Positions 50,611 through 62,154 are shown, counted from the stretch's first letter. The stretch is 64,000 bases of DNA from Effrenium voratum (GCA_963377175.1 CAUJNA010001251.1:1-64000), one strand, 5' to 3'. Notes: a model not told the origin generated them from the sequence alone. Program-made: numbers and translations.

Positions 50611-50731
50611 GCACGGCCATCCATCAGCCGGGCTCCCGGGACCACTTCGGCTTCAGCGCCCCCGGGCCCATCGCCAACAGGCGACCGACGAGACGACATC
50701 CCCGGCTCGCGGCTCGCGGCTCGCGGCTCCG
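50611..50731 (+). CDS. Probable exon, basic and disordered
   Basis: It runs from CCTCGCGAG to a perfect GTGAGT. The frame reads TAIHQPGSRDHFGFSAPGPI, then ANRRPTRRHPRLAARGS. A second open frame exists, but only this one meets both sites cleanly. GGCTCGC repeats at its 3' end (50704-50728). Confidence 0.5.
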
Positions 50732-51017
50732 GTGAGTCTGAGGGATGGGTGTCCAAGCGAATGTGAGCAAAGCTCGCCCTCATTTGGGTGTGCGTCAGAG
50801 ACCAAACTTTTTTTCTTTCTTTCTTAGGCAAAGGAGCCATTTGAAGACCGCCTTTCGAGGCGCCCGTTTTCAGAAATCAAATCTCGTCCAATTTGAAGAC
50901 ATACCAGGGCAAATCAAAGTGAGCTCACTTGGGGGTACTACGAGGTTACCCCCCTATACCTGCTTCTGATTTCTCAGTAGTAATTTGCCCAGACACCAAC
51001 TGTAGGTTGTCTTCTTT

Positions 51018-51103
51018 GTTTTTCAAGGGTACTTGTTTTCTTTTCTTCGGGAAACCAAATGGAACCCCTACCATTTGTTGGGGGTCCACTACAAAAAGAC
51101 ACC
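51018..51103 (-). mobile_element. Element B, inverted copy
   Basis: On the minus strand it reads GGTGTCTTTTTGTAGTGGAC, then CCATTTGGTTTCCC, the same block order as the other copies. Confidence 0.65.
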
Positions 51104-51769
51104 CCATATGAGCCCCTCAGAAGGACCAGTTGAGCTCCAGCGTTGCCAGGCTGGCCAATGCTGACCTGGCCCGGGGCCAAGAGGTTAGGCCTTGATGAGG
51201 TGAGCCCGCAAGCCTTCCACCTCGAGACGTCTGATGTTCCGCTGGTTTATGTTGGAATTCAGATTTCTTGTGTGAAGGGAATGGATCACTGGATATGATG
51301 TGCGGTTTTGTCGGGGGCGGTATATGCAATAGAAGGACCTCCCCCTACTTGTTTCCTTCATGTTTTCCGATTTCCCTCATGGGATCTCGGTTTGGCAATT
51401 TGCCAAGTGTCGCACCTCCGGGCATCGGGCGTGGCTAGGAATCGGATGGTTGTTGCCCGCTTTCGTTTGGCTGCCTTCGGGGCAACATCCGAAGCAGTTT
51501 GCGGCGGGAGATTGAAGACTTGAACACCAGAATGACTCGATACCGGTGGCTTTCCTGAAGACGAAAGAGTGCTCAAAGCCTCTAGGGCTCTTACCATCAG
51601 AGCAAGTTCTCAGTTGTTCAAAGCCGACCTTTTGACCTTTTGGTTTTCCCATTTTGGTCCATATTTAGTCATGGCCCCAAAAGGTTAACCTTTTAGTTCC
51701 AGTTGTCCTTTGGGCAACTGAGTACTGGGGCCTCCTTGACAGAACCGGACCTTCCTTCCGGGTTCCCAG

Positions 51770-51847
51770 CGCTGGCGCCCAGTGCCTCACGGAAGACACC
51801 GACGTGGCCAACCCGCGGGAGCACATGGCCATCACCCGCATTCAGGC
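51770..51847 (+). CDS. Probable exon, unknown protein
   Basis: After CCGGGTTCCCAG the frame reads AGAQCLTEDTDVANPREHMA, then ITRIQ before a CAG|GCAGTT, which would be a GC-type donor. Composition is strongly coding. A T16 run and G-run follow. Confidence 0.6.
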
Positions 51848-52564
51848 AGTTTTTTTTTTTTTTTGGGGGGGGGTTGGGGCCAGGAATTCGGAGATTGATC
51901 ATAGCCATCGGCGCATGGCCATCAACAAAAATAGGTCTCCCTACGGAGCAATGTTTCACAGAAGCCAAGCAGTTGGAAGGTCCTAAGGTTGTTCAACAGG
52001 TTTCACTCCGCAAAGAAAGCTTGCGCAAGCAACGGATAGTTACTGCGATTTCGAACACTTGGCCAGACGGTGGGAAGGCTTGTCTTTCATTTTCCTGTTG
52101 AGGGAAATGTACAGGGACCGGGTGTTTGAACATGAAGAAACCTTCTTGGAGTGGTATTTCCTCAAAAAGTGGGGGGCGGTCCAAAGGCAAGCCCAGAACT
52201 ATTTAGCTGCCAAACTCGAGGAAACAGATGGTCCTTTTTCGGGAACGAGGGACACCAAAGGGACAACACGGGTCACTACGTGAGACACACCCGAAAATAC
52301 CCTGAAGGCGGTTGCAAAACTTCGTTTCGTGTCCACATATCGTTCCAAGTGATCCAGATCCGCTCCCTCCCGGCCCCTGCTTTTTTATTGCGGTGGCTTG
52401 CCGGGGAGCGTGAACACGAAGTGTTTGTCCGCCTGAGGTTTTCCACATGGGATCTTTTCGGCAAGTGATCACCACCGAACTGCAGGAAGACAACCTCTTT
52501 CTTGAGAAGAACACTTCCAAACAAATGGCAGTGTTTGTTTTTGAGGGGTCTGTAGCTGAGCCGC

Positions 52565-53520
52565 GGCGGACATTTGTTACAGACCTCGTTACAGACCTCT
52601 GTAACAAGACCCGCTGGCTCGTTACACACCCTCGTTACACAGCCTCGTTACACACCGCAGATGAACAAACCGGGCGGGCCAGTCACTGCCCTCTTTTCCG
52701 CAGCTTGTGTTGCGTTGAAAAGCTGCAATCAAGGTGGAGCTGTGGAGGCGCTTTGCGTAGTGCGCTTTGTTTTGCCTCGTTGCAGACCTCGTTGCAGACC
52801 TCGTTGCGTAGCCGTTACATACCTTGTTGCAGACCCAACCCCAGCCCGGGCCAGTGACCCCCCTTTTTGCCGTTGCCATGAAGCTGGTGCTGCGGAGGCG
52901 CGCTTTGCGTGCTGCGCTTTGCGTGCTGCGCTTTGCTTTGCCTCGTTACGGACCTCGTTACATAGCCGTCACATGCCTCGTTACAGACCCAACCAACCCC
53001 AGCCCGGGCCCGCGACCCCCCCCTTTTTTGCCGCCGCTCCGGAAACACGCTTTGCGTGCTGCGCTTCGCTTTGCCTCGTTACAGACCTCGTGGCCTCGTT
53101 ACAGACCCAACCCCAGCCCGGGCCTGCGACCCCCCGTTTTGCCGCCGCTTGGCTTGCGTTGAATAGCTGCAATCAAGCTGGAGCTGCGGAGGAGCGCTTT
53201 GCATACTGCGCTTTGCTTTGCTTTGTTACAGACCTCGTTACATAGCCGTTACATACCTCGTTACAGACCCAACCTCAGTCCGGGCCAGTGTCCCCCCCTT
53301 TTTGCCATCGCTTGGCATTGCGTCGGCAGTTGCAAATTTCAAGCTAGGAGGCGTGCTTTGCGTGCTGCGGTTGTACTGTACGACTTTCGAGCAGGAGCTG
53401 CTGCTCTTCGTTGTTGTGCGCTACATTGTGCTATTGATACAGCTTGTCAAGAAATATTTTCCTGTTACAGACCTGTGTAACAAGGACCTCCGTTACAGAC
53501 CTCCGTCACAAGATTCGTGA
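52565..53520. repeat. Nested repeat of CGTTACAGACCT words in larger units
   Basis: At least four units of roughly 110-200 bp carry, in order, a CTTTGCGTGCTGCGCTTTGC block, CGTTACAGACCT repeats, CATAGCCGTTACATACC, AACCCCAGCCCGGGCC and a CCCCCCTTTTTGCCG end. The TACAGACC word also tandems inside units. The 223-codon ORF here is an effect of the repeat. Confidence 0.85.
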
Positions 53521-53610
53521 GTTTTTTTATTTTAACAAGGGAGCCACAAGGATGGCAACCACCTGGAGGGGCAGTTTGGTATTGTCTGTTGACGTGGGGA
53601 CTTGGAGAAG

Positions 53611-53739
53611 TCAATCGATCTCTGGTCGAGGAGCCGGATGATCGCCGGGTCTTTGAGAAGTACGACGTGGACGAGATGGTCAGGAGACGGGTGCTGATGC
53701 GGTGTCCCAAAATGAGAAAAGGAAGCACAAGGGAGGATG
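53611..53739 (+). CDS. Exon of the 40-55 kb protein
   Basis: After TTGGAGAAG the frame reads SLVEEPDDRRVFEKYDVDEM, then VRRRVLMRCPKMRKGSTRED before GTGCGT. Alternating acidic and basic clusters suggest helices. It lies just beyond the nested repeat. No family is recognised. Confidence 0.65.
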
Positions 53740-54460
53740 GTGCGTACACGGCATTTGCAATGAAACCAACCGTTTGAATTGGGTCACTCTCAAAATTTTC
53801 CCGAAAATGATGGTGCCAATTATGTAGATCTGCCCTCAAATTGAATTCGAGACTCCCCCTCCCAAGAAACGCTCAATTGGACGCTCAATTGGAAAGCGAG
53901 CCGGGCAGAGCAAGCCGTGACGTGGTTTCCTTTCGGTTTCTTGCTAAAGGCCATGTGTCAGTCGACCCTGCGCTATGCAAAGTGGAATCCAACTCATATG
54001 TGTGGATTCCAACCTTTTCACCAAGCAAAAGCAAGTTCTTTTTTTTGATGTGTTTTCTGCTTTGAGGGTTTCGTTTGCGCTACACATTGCAAGTTTATGA
54101 AGAACCCTCGCCATCCTCCAACAGTCATTTGTCAGTGGACAGGGATTGTTTGAAAACAAGAACTGCTCTTCTTGTTTGAAGCCCTCAGCACCCACCAATT
54201 CAGGGGAAGCTGACAGCTGGCTGGTTGTCAGCCAGGCATGCGCGTGCTTTGGCCATGACACGTGAGCATGACACGGCATCCTGGCAGCCTCTCAGTTTTC
54301 CTCGTCCACGCTTGGGTGCCTTGTGGCTTTGCCTTTCGGCTTTCTGCTTGGATGTACTTGTTCCTGGTTTTGGCTTCATGTCCTGTTCTTGGGGCCGGTT
54401 TCATGTCAGCCCTTTCAAAATGTTCCAACCAGATCTCGGCAGCTTCAACCAGAAGGTCAG
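53740..54460. other. Intron without supported exon
   Basis: A family C word (ACCACCAATTCAGGGGAAGC type) is seen near 54196. No coding frame is convincing. Confidence 0.4.
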
Positions 54461-54679
54461 ACCCGGGTCTCTTTCGGACACCAAGCGCCAAGCGAGCGAT
54501 CCCGCCCGAAGCCCCGCGCGCGTTTTCGGGTGAGGACCTACAACTCTCCGGTGGCCAAGGCAACGTTGTCCCCCACCAGCGGCAAGGGCATGTCCCTCGC
54601 CAAGGCGCGGCACTTCGAGCATGGCTCGTTGCGCCAGAAAGGCAGGGGTCAAGGTGCGAGACATAAGAAGACTCCCTGA
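54461..54679 (+). CDS. Terminal exon with basic C-terminus
   Basis: From AGAAGGTCAG to TGA at 54677-54679 it is 219 bases, phase 0. It reads RVSFGHQAPSERSRPKPRAR, then VRTYNSPVAKATLSPTSGKG, then SLAKARHFEHGSLRQKGRG, ending in a lysine-rich tail. An internal GTGAGG (54530) looks like a donor, but the frame beyond it is too good to ignore. The tail is compatible with RNA or DNA binding or nuclear location. The 265-codon minus ORF here is antisense. Confidence 0.65.
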   Translation, partial: TRVSFGHQAPSERSRPKPRARFRVRTYNSPVAKATLSPTSGKGMSLAKARHFEHGSLRQKGRGQGARHKKTP

Positions 54680-54863
54680 GTTTGGTACACCTTTTTCGGT
54701 TGGTCCGTTTCAACCTCTGGACTTTTGGCGGGACAAATTGCTGTTTCCCCACTGACTGGCAACAAGTTGAGCCTCTTGCAGGCTGCCCCGGAAATTGCTG
54801 AACATGCATGATTTGGCCAGGGTTTCGCGCATAGGTTTGGCTTCGCTCAACATGATGACGATG

Positions 54864-54938
54864 ATGCTGCTGCTGCTGCTGCTGATGAGATATGGGATAT
54901 GAGATATGAGATATGAGATATGATGTGATATGGTATGA
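54864..54938. repeat. (CTG)n and GATATGA repeats
   Basis: Seven CTG/TGC triplets, then about eight GATAT(G)(A) units. Confidence 0.9.
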
Positions 54939-55364
54939 GCTTCTAGCTGAGATTGGGGGTGGAATGACCATCGGTTTCCTCAATGTTCCAAGCCATCGTC
55001 TTCGCTGGCCGGCTTTCAGCTTCATGGCTTACTTCGAATTCATCCAAGGCGAGTCCACCTTAAAGAAGAACGCCCTCTGAAGAAGTTGTGGCCTCTTCCA
55101 CGGTGGCCTGAGGGCCTTTTCAACGCCGGTTTCTGTGGGTCTCACAAAGACCGATTTGTCCAAATCGGTTGGACCATGGAGCACACAAAGGGGCAACTCT
55201 AAAAGCGGCGGCAGCTCCTTGTTCTTGTCATGGCACCTTTGGGGAGCGACTTGCGATTTCCGCCGCCATTCTTGTCGTTTGTTGTTTTGGGTTTAAATGG
55301 ATCCAGCAACCCTCTTTGTGTACGCCCTGTACCCGCGCACACGATGGCACCAGGGCTCCATGAT

Positions 55365-55520
55365 TCTTACCGCATCAACAGTGGTTGGCAGACAGAAATC
55401 ACCTCAAGGTCCTCCATGTGCCCCGAGTCTCGAGTCTCCCAGACCTTCTCGCTGCCCACCATCTCCCGGCGGGCAGAGCCGCCGCCAAAGCTGTCCGAGG
55501 CTCCAACGTTTTGCCGCAAA
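55365..55520 (+). CDS. Candidate exon, serine-rich
   Basis: The frame reads RINSGWQTEITSRSSMCPES, then RVSQTFSLPTISRRAEPPPK, then LSEAPTFCR. It is protein-like, but the edges are not certain. It lies beyond the stop at 54679, so probably belongs to the next gene. Confidence 0.45.
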
Positions 55521-56077
55521 TGCTTTTTTGTTTGCTTGTTTCATGGTATGTCTAACTCCCAGGTGTCTGATTTAGCTCTAGTCAAATTAACTTTGGGGGA
55601 GGGGGGTAGTTGTCTAGGGGTAGCTTGCCATCTCATGATTGTTTGATGAGTTGGTTCTGACCTCTCGTTGTTTGGGACGAGTTCTGCCAGGCTTTTGTAG
55701 CGTGGCTTTTGGGGGGTCCAACTCGATTTCCTTCGTGTCATCGGGTTCACTGTTTCCAGACAAGCAGGTATGCCAAAAGGAACGAATCAGATGGTGTTTT
55801 TCTATCGGCCAATCAACCAATTCCGGACTTTGAGGTATATTTGCCATCCCAAGACCTCCACTTGAATGCTTGAAGGATTGCTCCAAGAGGGTAGCAGCGT
55901 CTCCACTGCTGTTGGTTTAGCGCTTCTTTTTTGAGCAGGATTGTTGAACAGTGTTTGCACGGCATCTGGTTTGGTGGGCACTTTGACTTATGGGATGTTT
56001 ATGCCTACACGTGGAAAACCGTAAATGTAGTTACTGCCATCGGCCACAAAACCTCGACGTTCATCATACCGGCCCAT

Positions 56078-56715
56078 GATAAGCACACCCGCCCCGCAGC
56101 ATCCGCAGCCAGCAGAACACATGCTCAGCCCATGAAAAGCACACCCGCAGCATCCGCAACCAGCAGAACACATGCTCAGCCCACGATAAGCACACCCGCC
56201 CCGCAGCGTCCGCAGCCAGCAGACATGCTCAGCCCATGATAAGCACACCCGCCCCGCAGCATCCGCAGCCAGCAGAACACATGCTCAGCCCATGATAAGC
56301 ACACCCGCCCCGCAGCATCCGCAACCAGCCGAACACATGCTTAGCGCAATAAGCACACCCGCCCCGCAGCATCCGCAAGCAGAACACATGCTCAGCCCAT
56401 GAAAAGCACACCCGCAGCATCCGCAACCAGCAGAACACATGCTCAGCCCACGATAAGCACACCCGCCCCGCAGCGTCCGCAGCCAGCAGACATGCTCAGC
56501 CCATGATAAGCACACCCGCCCCGCAGCATCCGCAGCCAGCAGAACACATGCTCAGCCCATGATAAGCACACCCGCCCCGCAGCATCCGCAACCAGCCGAA
56601 CACATGCTTAGCGCAGGATAAGCACACCCGCCCCGCAGCATCCGCAACCAGCAGAACACATGCTCAGCCCATGATAAGCACACCCGCCCCGCAGCATCCG
56701 CGACCAGCTGAACAC
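56078..56715. repeat. 50-56 bp tandem array with 267-bp higher-order unit
   Basis: Twelve monomers of CATGATAAGCACACCCGCC, CCGCAGCATCCGCAGCC, AGCAGAACACATGCTCAGC. The variant GAAAAGCACACCCGCAGC appears at 56134 and 56401 and the following monomers match in order, so a five-monomer block is duplicated. Minus ORFs of repeated MCLSWAEHVFCWLRMLRGG are products of the repeat. Confidence 0.95.
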
Positions 56716-57142
56716 ATGGAAGACGGCTATGTGCGTCTGCTGCTCGATTCTGGCCCGCCCAGTCCGCTGTCTGCGCATGACTCGCCCATAAAACCCTACG
56801 TAACTGACGTGTCCCACAAGGGGATTAGGGGGGTTATCCTCTATCCTTTCTTGTGTATTCGACTCGCCGAAGCAATGTCGGCGGACTTTGGTTGGTTTTT
56901 GACCACGCAAAGCTATCGCGTTTTCCTTTTTGGCCGGTTGTGGTCTTTTCGGCTGGCCTCCAGTCTGGCAGTGTGGAAGGGCTCTGGGTGCTTTTTGTTC
57001 CTAAAACAGGGGGCCAGGTGTGCTCTTGGTTTCCCGTGACCTTGTCTCCCAAAATGGTGTGCCTCCAAGAGGGTAAAGCCCCGTTTTGGCCGGAATCCTT
57101 CGCCTCTTTTTCGCCTTCAAATCACACATCGCCTTTTGCCAG

Positions 57143-57220
57143 CGCAACCCGGTGATCCACAAGCTGGAGGATGCGCACTTCTCGTACTTTGTCGGGGCAC
57201 CTGGAACCCGTTGCCAGTGA
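57143..57220 (+). CDS. Probable exon after the satellite
   Basis: After GCCTTTTGCCAG the frame reads RNPVIHKLEDAHFSYF, then either a donor GTCGGG or VGAPGTRCQ and TGA at 57218-57220. The first 16 residues look like a conserved folded segment. I cannot name the family. Confidence 0.6.
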   Translation, partial: RNPVIHKLEDAHFSYFVGAPGTRCQ

Positions 57221-57229
57221 TTTCCAGCA

Positions 57230-57449
57230 GTCTACTCTTGGTTTGGGGGACAAGCGCCACATTCCCTTCAAAAAGCCAACGACTTGGACAGCCCCGCGTT
57301 CACAAGAGCACACAGTATCCGGGGATGCCTGCCAGGGTTGCTCCGAGCCGTGCAACTCCAAGCTCCTTCAAAACGAACTTGAATTTTTCATACCCTTGTG
57401 CGAGTTGGGAGACGCAGAAGCAGGCCCCCGTTCTTTGTTTTGGGCTTGA
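57230..57449 (+). CDS. Candidate exon, cysteine-containing
   Basis: The frame reads DKRHIPFKKPTTWTAPRSQE, then SGDACQGCSEPCNSKLLQNE, then FFIPLCELGDAEAG, with a stop at 57447-57449. C-x-x-C-x-x-x-C spacing is seen. Splice sites are not defined. Confidence 0.4.
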
Positions 57450-57917
57450 AACCGACCCACTTAGCAGTGGGTTTCTACCTGCACTTTTTTGGCTTTCTGT
57501 TTTCGGATGATCATGTCCAGGGCTGCCCCATATTTCCCGTTTTGGTGGTTTTAAAGACCTTGCTGGCCCAAAGGGGAACCCTGTGTCTGGTGCTCTTTTT
57601 TTTTGGGTCAATGAAAGAATGGCATGGGGAAGCAAGCCGCCTGCCTCGGTGCCTTTTTGGGTGACTCTCACATCAATCCATACCCGGCCAGTGGTTTCCC
57701 TTAGCTTGGCTCCCAGCCATTTGGCTTCTTAGCTTTTTTGAGCTCGGCTATGTCATTAGGATTCGGGATCTTGGGCTCTGTAAAGAACATTCGCACACGG
57801 ACAGACTGCCGGGTTTTTGGGCTCCCAACAAGGGCCCCGGGCGGGGGGGGGGGTCCATGTTTATTTTCGGACAAGTTGAATTGCCAACGCTGATTTCTTG
57901 TCATGCATCAATTTCAG

Positions 57918-58014
57918 AAGCTGTAATTAAAGCAGACTCTGGATCCAACTTGAGATCCACATGGTGCGAAGAAAATTACACCAGCAGAGACCCCAAACAG
58001 TTGAGGGCTGACGG
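57918..58014 (+). CDS. Exon with textbook splice sites
   Basis: Acceptor CATCAATTTCAG and donor GTGAGC bound 97 bases: AVIKADSGSNLRSTWCEEN, then YTSRDPKQLRADG. It is the last exon before the satellite. If the gene continues, the satellite lies in its intron. Family is not recognised. Confidence 0.7.
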
Positions 58015-58249
58015 GTGAGCACAAACATGCCAACAGCTTGTGGCTTTCTGCGCTTCAACACGGATGAATCAAAATGATGCAGTCGTGAACCTGGCGCGCG
58101 TTGCGTTGCTGCACGTGTGTTGCTGGCGTGCTTCGCGCTTCAGCACCGCGCCAGAACTGAGGTTGGGCAAGCGCGCGCGATGGCGGGCGAGCGCGCGCGC
58201 GCGCGCGTGAACGCAAGTGTGGCCGCGCAAGCACGCAGTCACATGGGCA

Positions 58250-61200
58250 GTTCAAACACACATGTCCAATTCAGACACACATGTGTGTACACGTGGAACA
58301 CACATACGTATACGACTGAAACAGTATACATTCACCTGCGGCACACGCATAAATGTGTTGAGCTGGAAAACAAACATGTGCTTCTTGGAAAGCACACACA
58401 CACATGTGCAAACGTGGAACGCACATATGTGTTCACTTACGACACGCTAATGCGTTCACGTGGAACACACATGTGTGTTCACTTGGAACACAATGAAACG
58501 CGTGTCCAATTCAGACACACATGTGTGTACACGTGGAACACACATGCGTTCACCTGGAACACAAAGACGCGCAATTAAAGCACACATGTGTGTACGCGTG
58601 GGACACACATATGTATACCACTGGAACACAAACATGTGTCCACCTGGAACACCGCGTGTGCGATTAAAGCACACATGTGTGTACATGTGGAACACACATA
58701 TGCGCACACGTGAGCAAACATAAATGCTCACCTAAATCGCACACACATGCGCGCACCTCGAAAACAATCATGCGTTTTCTGGAGCGCATACATGTGCACA
58801 CCTGGAGAGCAAATATGTCGTCAGATGCCAAAAAAAGTTCACCTAGCACATACTAATGTGTTCACGTGAAACACACATCTGTTCACCTGGAACACAAACA
58901 CGTGTCCAATTGGAACACACATGTGCGTACACGTGGAACACACATATGTGCACACGTGAACACGCATATGTGCACACGTGAACACTCACATATATGTGCA
59001 CCCGGAACACACACCCGTGTGCTCATCTGATAACAACCATGTGTTCTCCTGGAACACAAACACGTGTCCAATTGGAACACGCATGTGTGTACACGTGAAC
59101 ACACATATGTGTACACGTGGGAGACGCAAATGCGCACACGTGAACACACACACATGTGCACACGTGGAACACACACATGTGTACTGCACATGTGAACACA
59201 CACATTTATGCGCGCGCGGAAAACACAGACACACACGAGTGTTCATCTGATAACAAACACGTGGTCTCCTGGAACACAACCGTGTGTCTAATTGGAACAC
59301 AACCGTGTGTACACGTGAACACACATATGTGTACACGTGAACACACACATATTTATATATATATATATGCGCACCCGGAACACACACACACACGTGCGTT
59401 CATCTGAAAACAAACATGTATTCACCTGAAACACAAACACGTGTCCAATTGGAACAAACATGTGTGGACACATGAACTCACAAATGTGTACATGTGGAAC
59501 ACACATATGTGTGCAAATGAACACACATACATGCGCACGCGGAGCAGACACACACACACACACACGCGTTCATCTGATAACAAACATGTGTCCTCCTGGA
59601 ACACAAACACGTGTCCAGTTGGAACGCACATGTGTGCACGCGCGAACACACAATGTGTGCCGTGAACACACATACAAAAAAGTGCACGCGGAGCAGACAC
59701 ACACACACGTGTTCATCTGATAACAAACATGTGTTCTCCTGGAACACAACCGTGTGTCTAATTGGAACACATACGTGTGTACACGTGAACACACATATGT
59801 GTACACGTGAACACACACATATTTATATATATATATATATGCGCACCCGGAGCACACACACACACACACGTGCGTTCATCTGAAAACAAACATGTATTCA
59901 CCTGAAACACAAACACGTGTCCAATTGGAACAAACATGTGTGGACACATGAACTCACAAATGTGTGCACGTGGAACACACATATGTGTGCAAATGAACAC
60001 ACACACATGCGCATGCGGAGCAGACACACACACACGTGTTCATCTGATAACAAACATGTGTCCTCCTGGAACACAAACACGTGTGCAGTTGGAACGCACA
60101 TGTGTGCACGCGCGAACACACAATGTGTGCCGTGAACACACATACAAAAAAGTGCACGCGGAGCAGACACACACGCACGTGTTCATCTGATAACAAACAT
60201 GTGTTCTCCTGGAACACAACCGTGTGTCTAATTGGAACACAGACGTGTGTACACGTGAACACACATATGTGTACACGTGAACACACACATATATACGCGC
60301 ACCCGGAACACACACACACGAGTGTTCATCTGAAAACAAACATGTGTTCACCTGGAACACAAACACGTGTCCATTGGAACACACATGTGTGTACACGTGA
60401 ACACACATATGTGTACACGTGGGAGACGCAAATGCGCACACGTGAACACACACATGTGCACACGTGCAACACACACATGTGTACTGCACATGTGAACACA
60501 CACATTTATGCGCGCGCGGAAAACACAGACACACACGAGTGTTCATCTGATAACAAACACGTGTTCTCCTGGAACACAACCGTGTGTCTAATTGGAACAC
60601 AGACGTGTGTACACGTGAACACACATATGTGTACACGTGAACACAGCACACGTGGAACACACACATGTGTACTGCACATGTGAACACACACATTTATGCG
60701 CGCGCGGAAAACACAGACACACACGAGTGTTCATCTGATAACAAACACGTGTTCTCCTGGAACACAACCGTGTGTCTAATTGGAACACAGACGTGTGTAC
60801 ACGTGAACACACATATGTGTACACGTGAACACACACACATATATATGCGCACCCGGAACACACACACACGTGCGTTCATCTGAAAACAAACATGTATTCA
60901 CCTGAAACACAAACACGTGTCCAATTGGAACACACATGTGTGGACACGTGAACACACAAATGTGTGCACGTGGAACACACATATGTGTGCAAATGAACAC
61001 ACACACATGCGCATGCGGAGCAGACACACACACACACGTGTTCATCTGATAACAAACATGTGTCCTCCTGGAACACAAACACGTGTCCAGTTGGAACGCA
61101 CATGTGCGCACGCGTGAACACACAATGTGTGCACGTGAACACACATACAAAAAAAGTGCACGCGGAGCAGACACACACGCACGTGTTCATCTGATAACAA

Positions 61201-61745
61201 ACATGTGTTCTCCTGGAACACATACACGTGTCTGATAAGAACACACATGTGTGTACACGTGAACACACATATGTGTACACGTGCAACACGCATATGTGCG
61301 CACGTGAACGCACATATGTGTACATGTGGAACACACATATGTGCACACGCGAACACACACACACATATATATATATATATGCGCGCCCGGAACACGCACA
61401 CACACACATGCGTACACCTGGAACACATATGTGTGTATGTCTGGAAAGCACATTTCTGTTCACCTGCAACACACATATGTGTTCACCTGGAACCCATATA
61501 TGCGCTCACTTGGAACAGGCATTTGTGTTCACGTGCGACACTGGTGCAGACCTGGATCACACAAGCATGTTTAACCAGAACAAACTTCTGTGTTGACTTG
61601 TAACACACATATGTGTACACATGGAACACACGTGTGTGCACATGTGGAGAAACATGTGCAACACAAATGTGCAACACACATGCGTTCACCTGGACAACAA
61701 AAATGTGTTCACATGGAATTTACATTTCCTGCACGCCTGGGCGAC
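58250..61745. repeat. 3.5-kb satellite of palindromic words (ACACATATGTGT, CACGTG, TGTACA)
   Basis: Monomers of about 20-30 bases built from GGAACACACATGTGTGTACACGTG. Larger blocks repeat: the CATCTGAAAACAAACATGTATT start occurs at 59401, 59877 and 60877 (offsets 476 and 1000) with a related block at 60327. It gives T/H/C-rich ORFs on + and V/C-rich on -, all artefacts. Confidence 0.95.
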
Positions 61746-61887
61746 ACATAAATCAAGTTCCCGAAGCCGGCTGTGAGGCGCTATTCCATGGGGCTCTGCC
61801 TTGAACAACGCTTGTGTTTTATATGCGTGTTCCAAGTAGGAAAATAGTGTTCGTGTACGATCAATCTAGCTTTTTTGCAACACATTG

Positions 61888-62154
61888 CTAGCGCGCGAGC
61901 CTGCTGCTGCTGCTGCTGCTACTACTGCTAGTACTATCAGTATCGGATGCGTCTCCAGCAGTTACAGGCTTCAGCTTAGCAAAAGCTTTCCGGCGCATTG
62001 CGCTTCTTTCTCGCTTAGCTGCACAGTGTCTTTCGTATCGATTGCTAAAGTGCTTTGATCGTATTGTGGCAACTCTTCGTATCGATTCAGTAAAGCATTT
62101 GCTTTCGCAGGGAAATACGCAACCCAATTCTTCCGTATGCTCGGTACAAGGCAT
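61888..62154 (-). CDS. Hypothetical protein in an island between satellites
   Basis: 88 codons on the minus strand, with RSKHFSNRYERHCAAKRERS, then RRKAFAKLKPVTAGDASDTD, then a serine run (from CTG repeats) and SRLAR with stop at 61888-61890. Upstream, another minus frame (62087-62275) reads DLLDKGEKQRLRQDGRDALY, so a frameshift or intron near 62100 may split one gene. It is the only convincing minus-strand coding candidate of the window. A basic, serine-tailed protein; function unknown. Confidence 0.45.
   Translation of the reverse strand: MPCTEHTEELGCVFPCESKCFTESIRRVATIRSKHFSNRYERHCAAKRERSAMRRKAFAKLKPVTAGDASDTDSTSSSSSSSSSRLAR

Noticed and set aside
52574..53245. 223-codon + ORF
   Set aside because: Made by the nested CGTTACAGACCT repeat.
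54228..55025. 265-codon minus-strand ORF, the longest in the window
   Set aside because: Its arginine/glutamine/serine-rich product is the antisense of the terminal exon at 54461-54679 plus CTG and GATAT repeats. The + frame has the better composition and a fitting acceptor and stop.
56078..61745. Regularly spaced repeats that might suggest a CRISPR array
   Set aside because: No unique spacers of constant length lie between repeats; these are eukaryotic tandem satellites.
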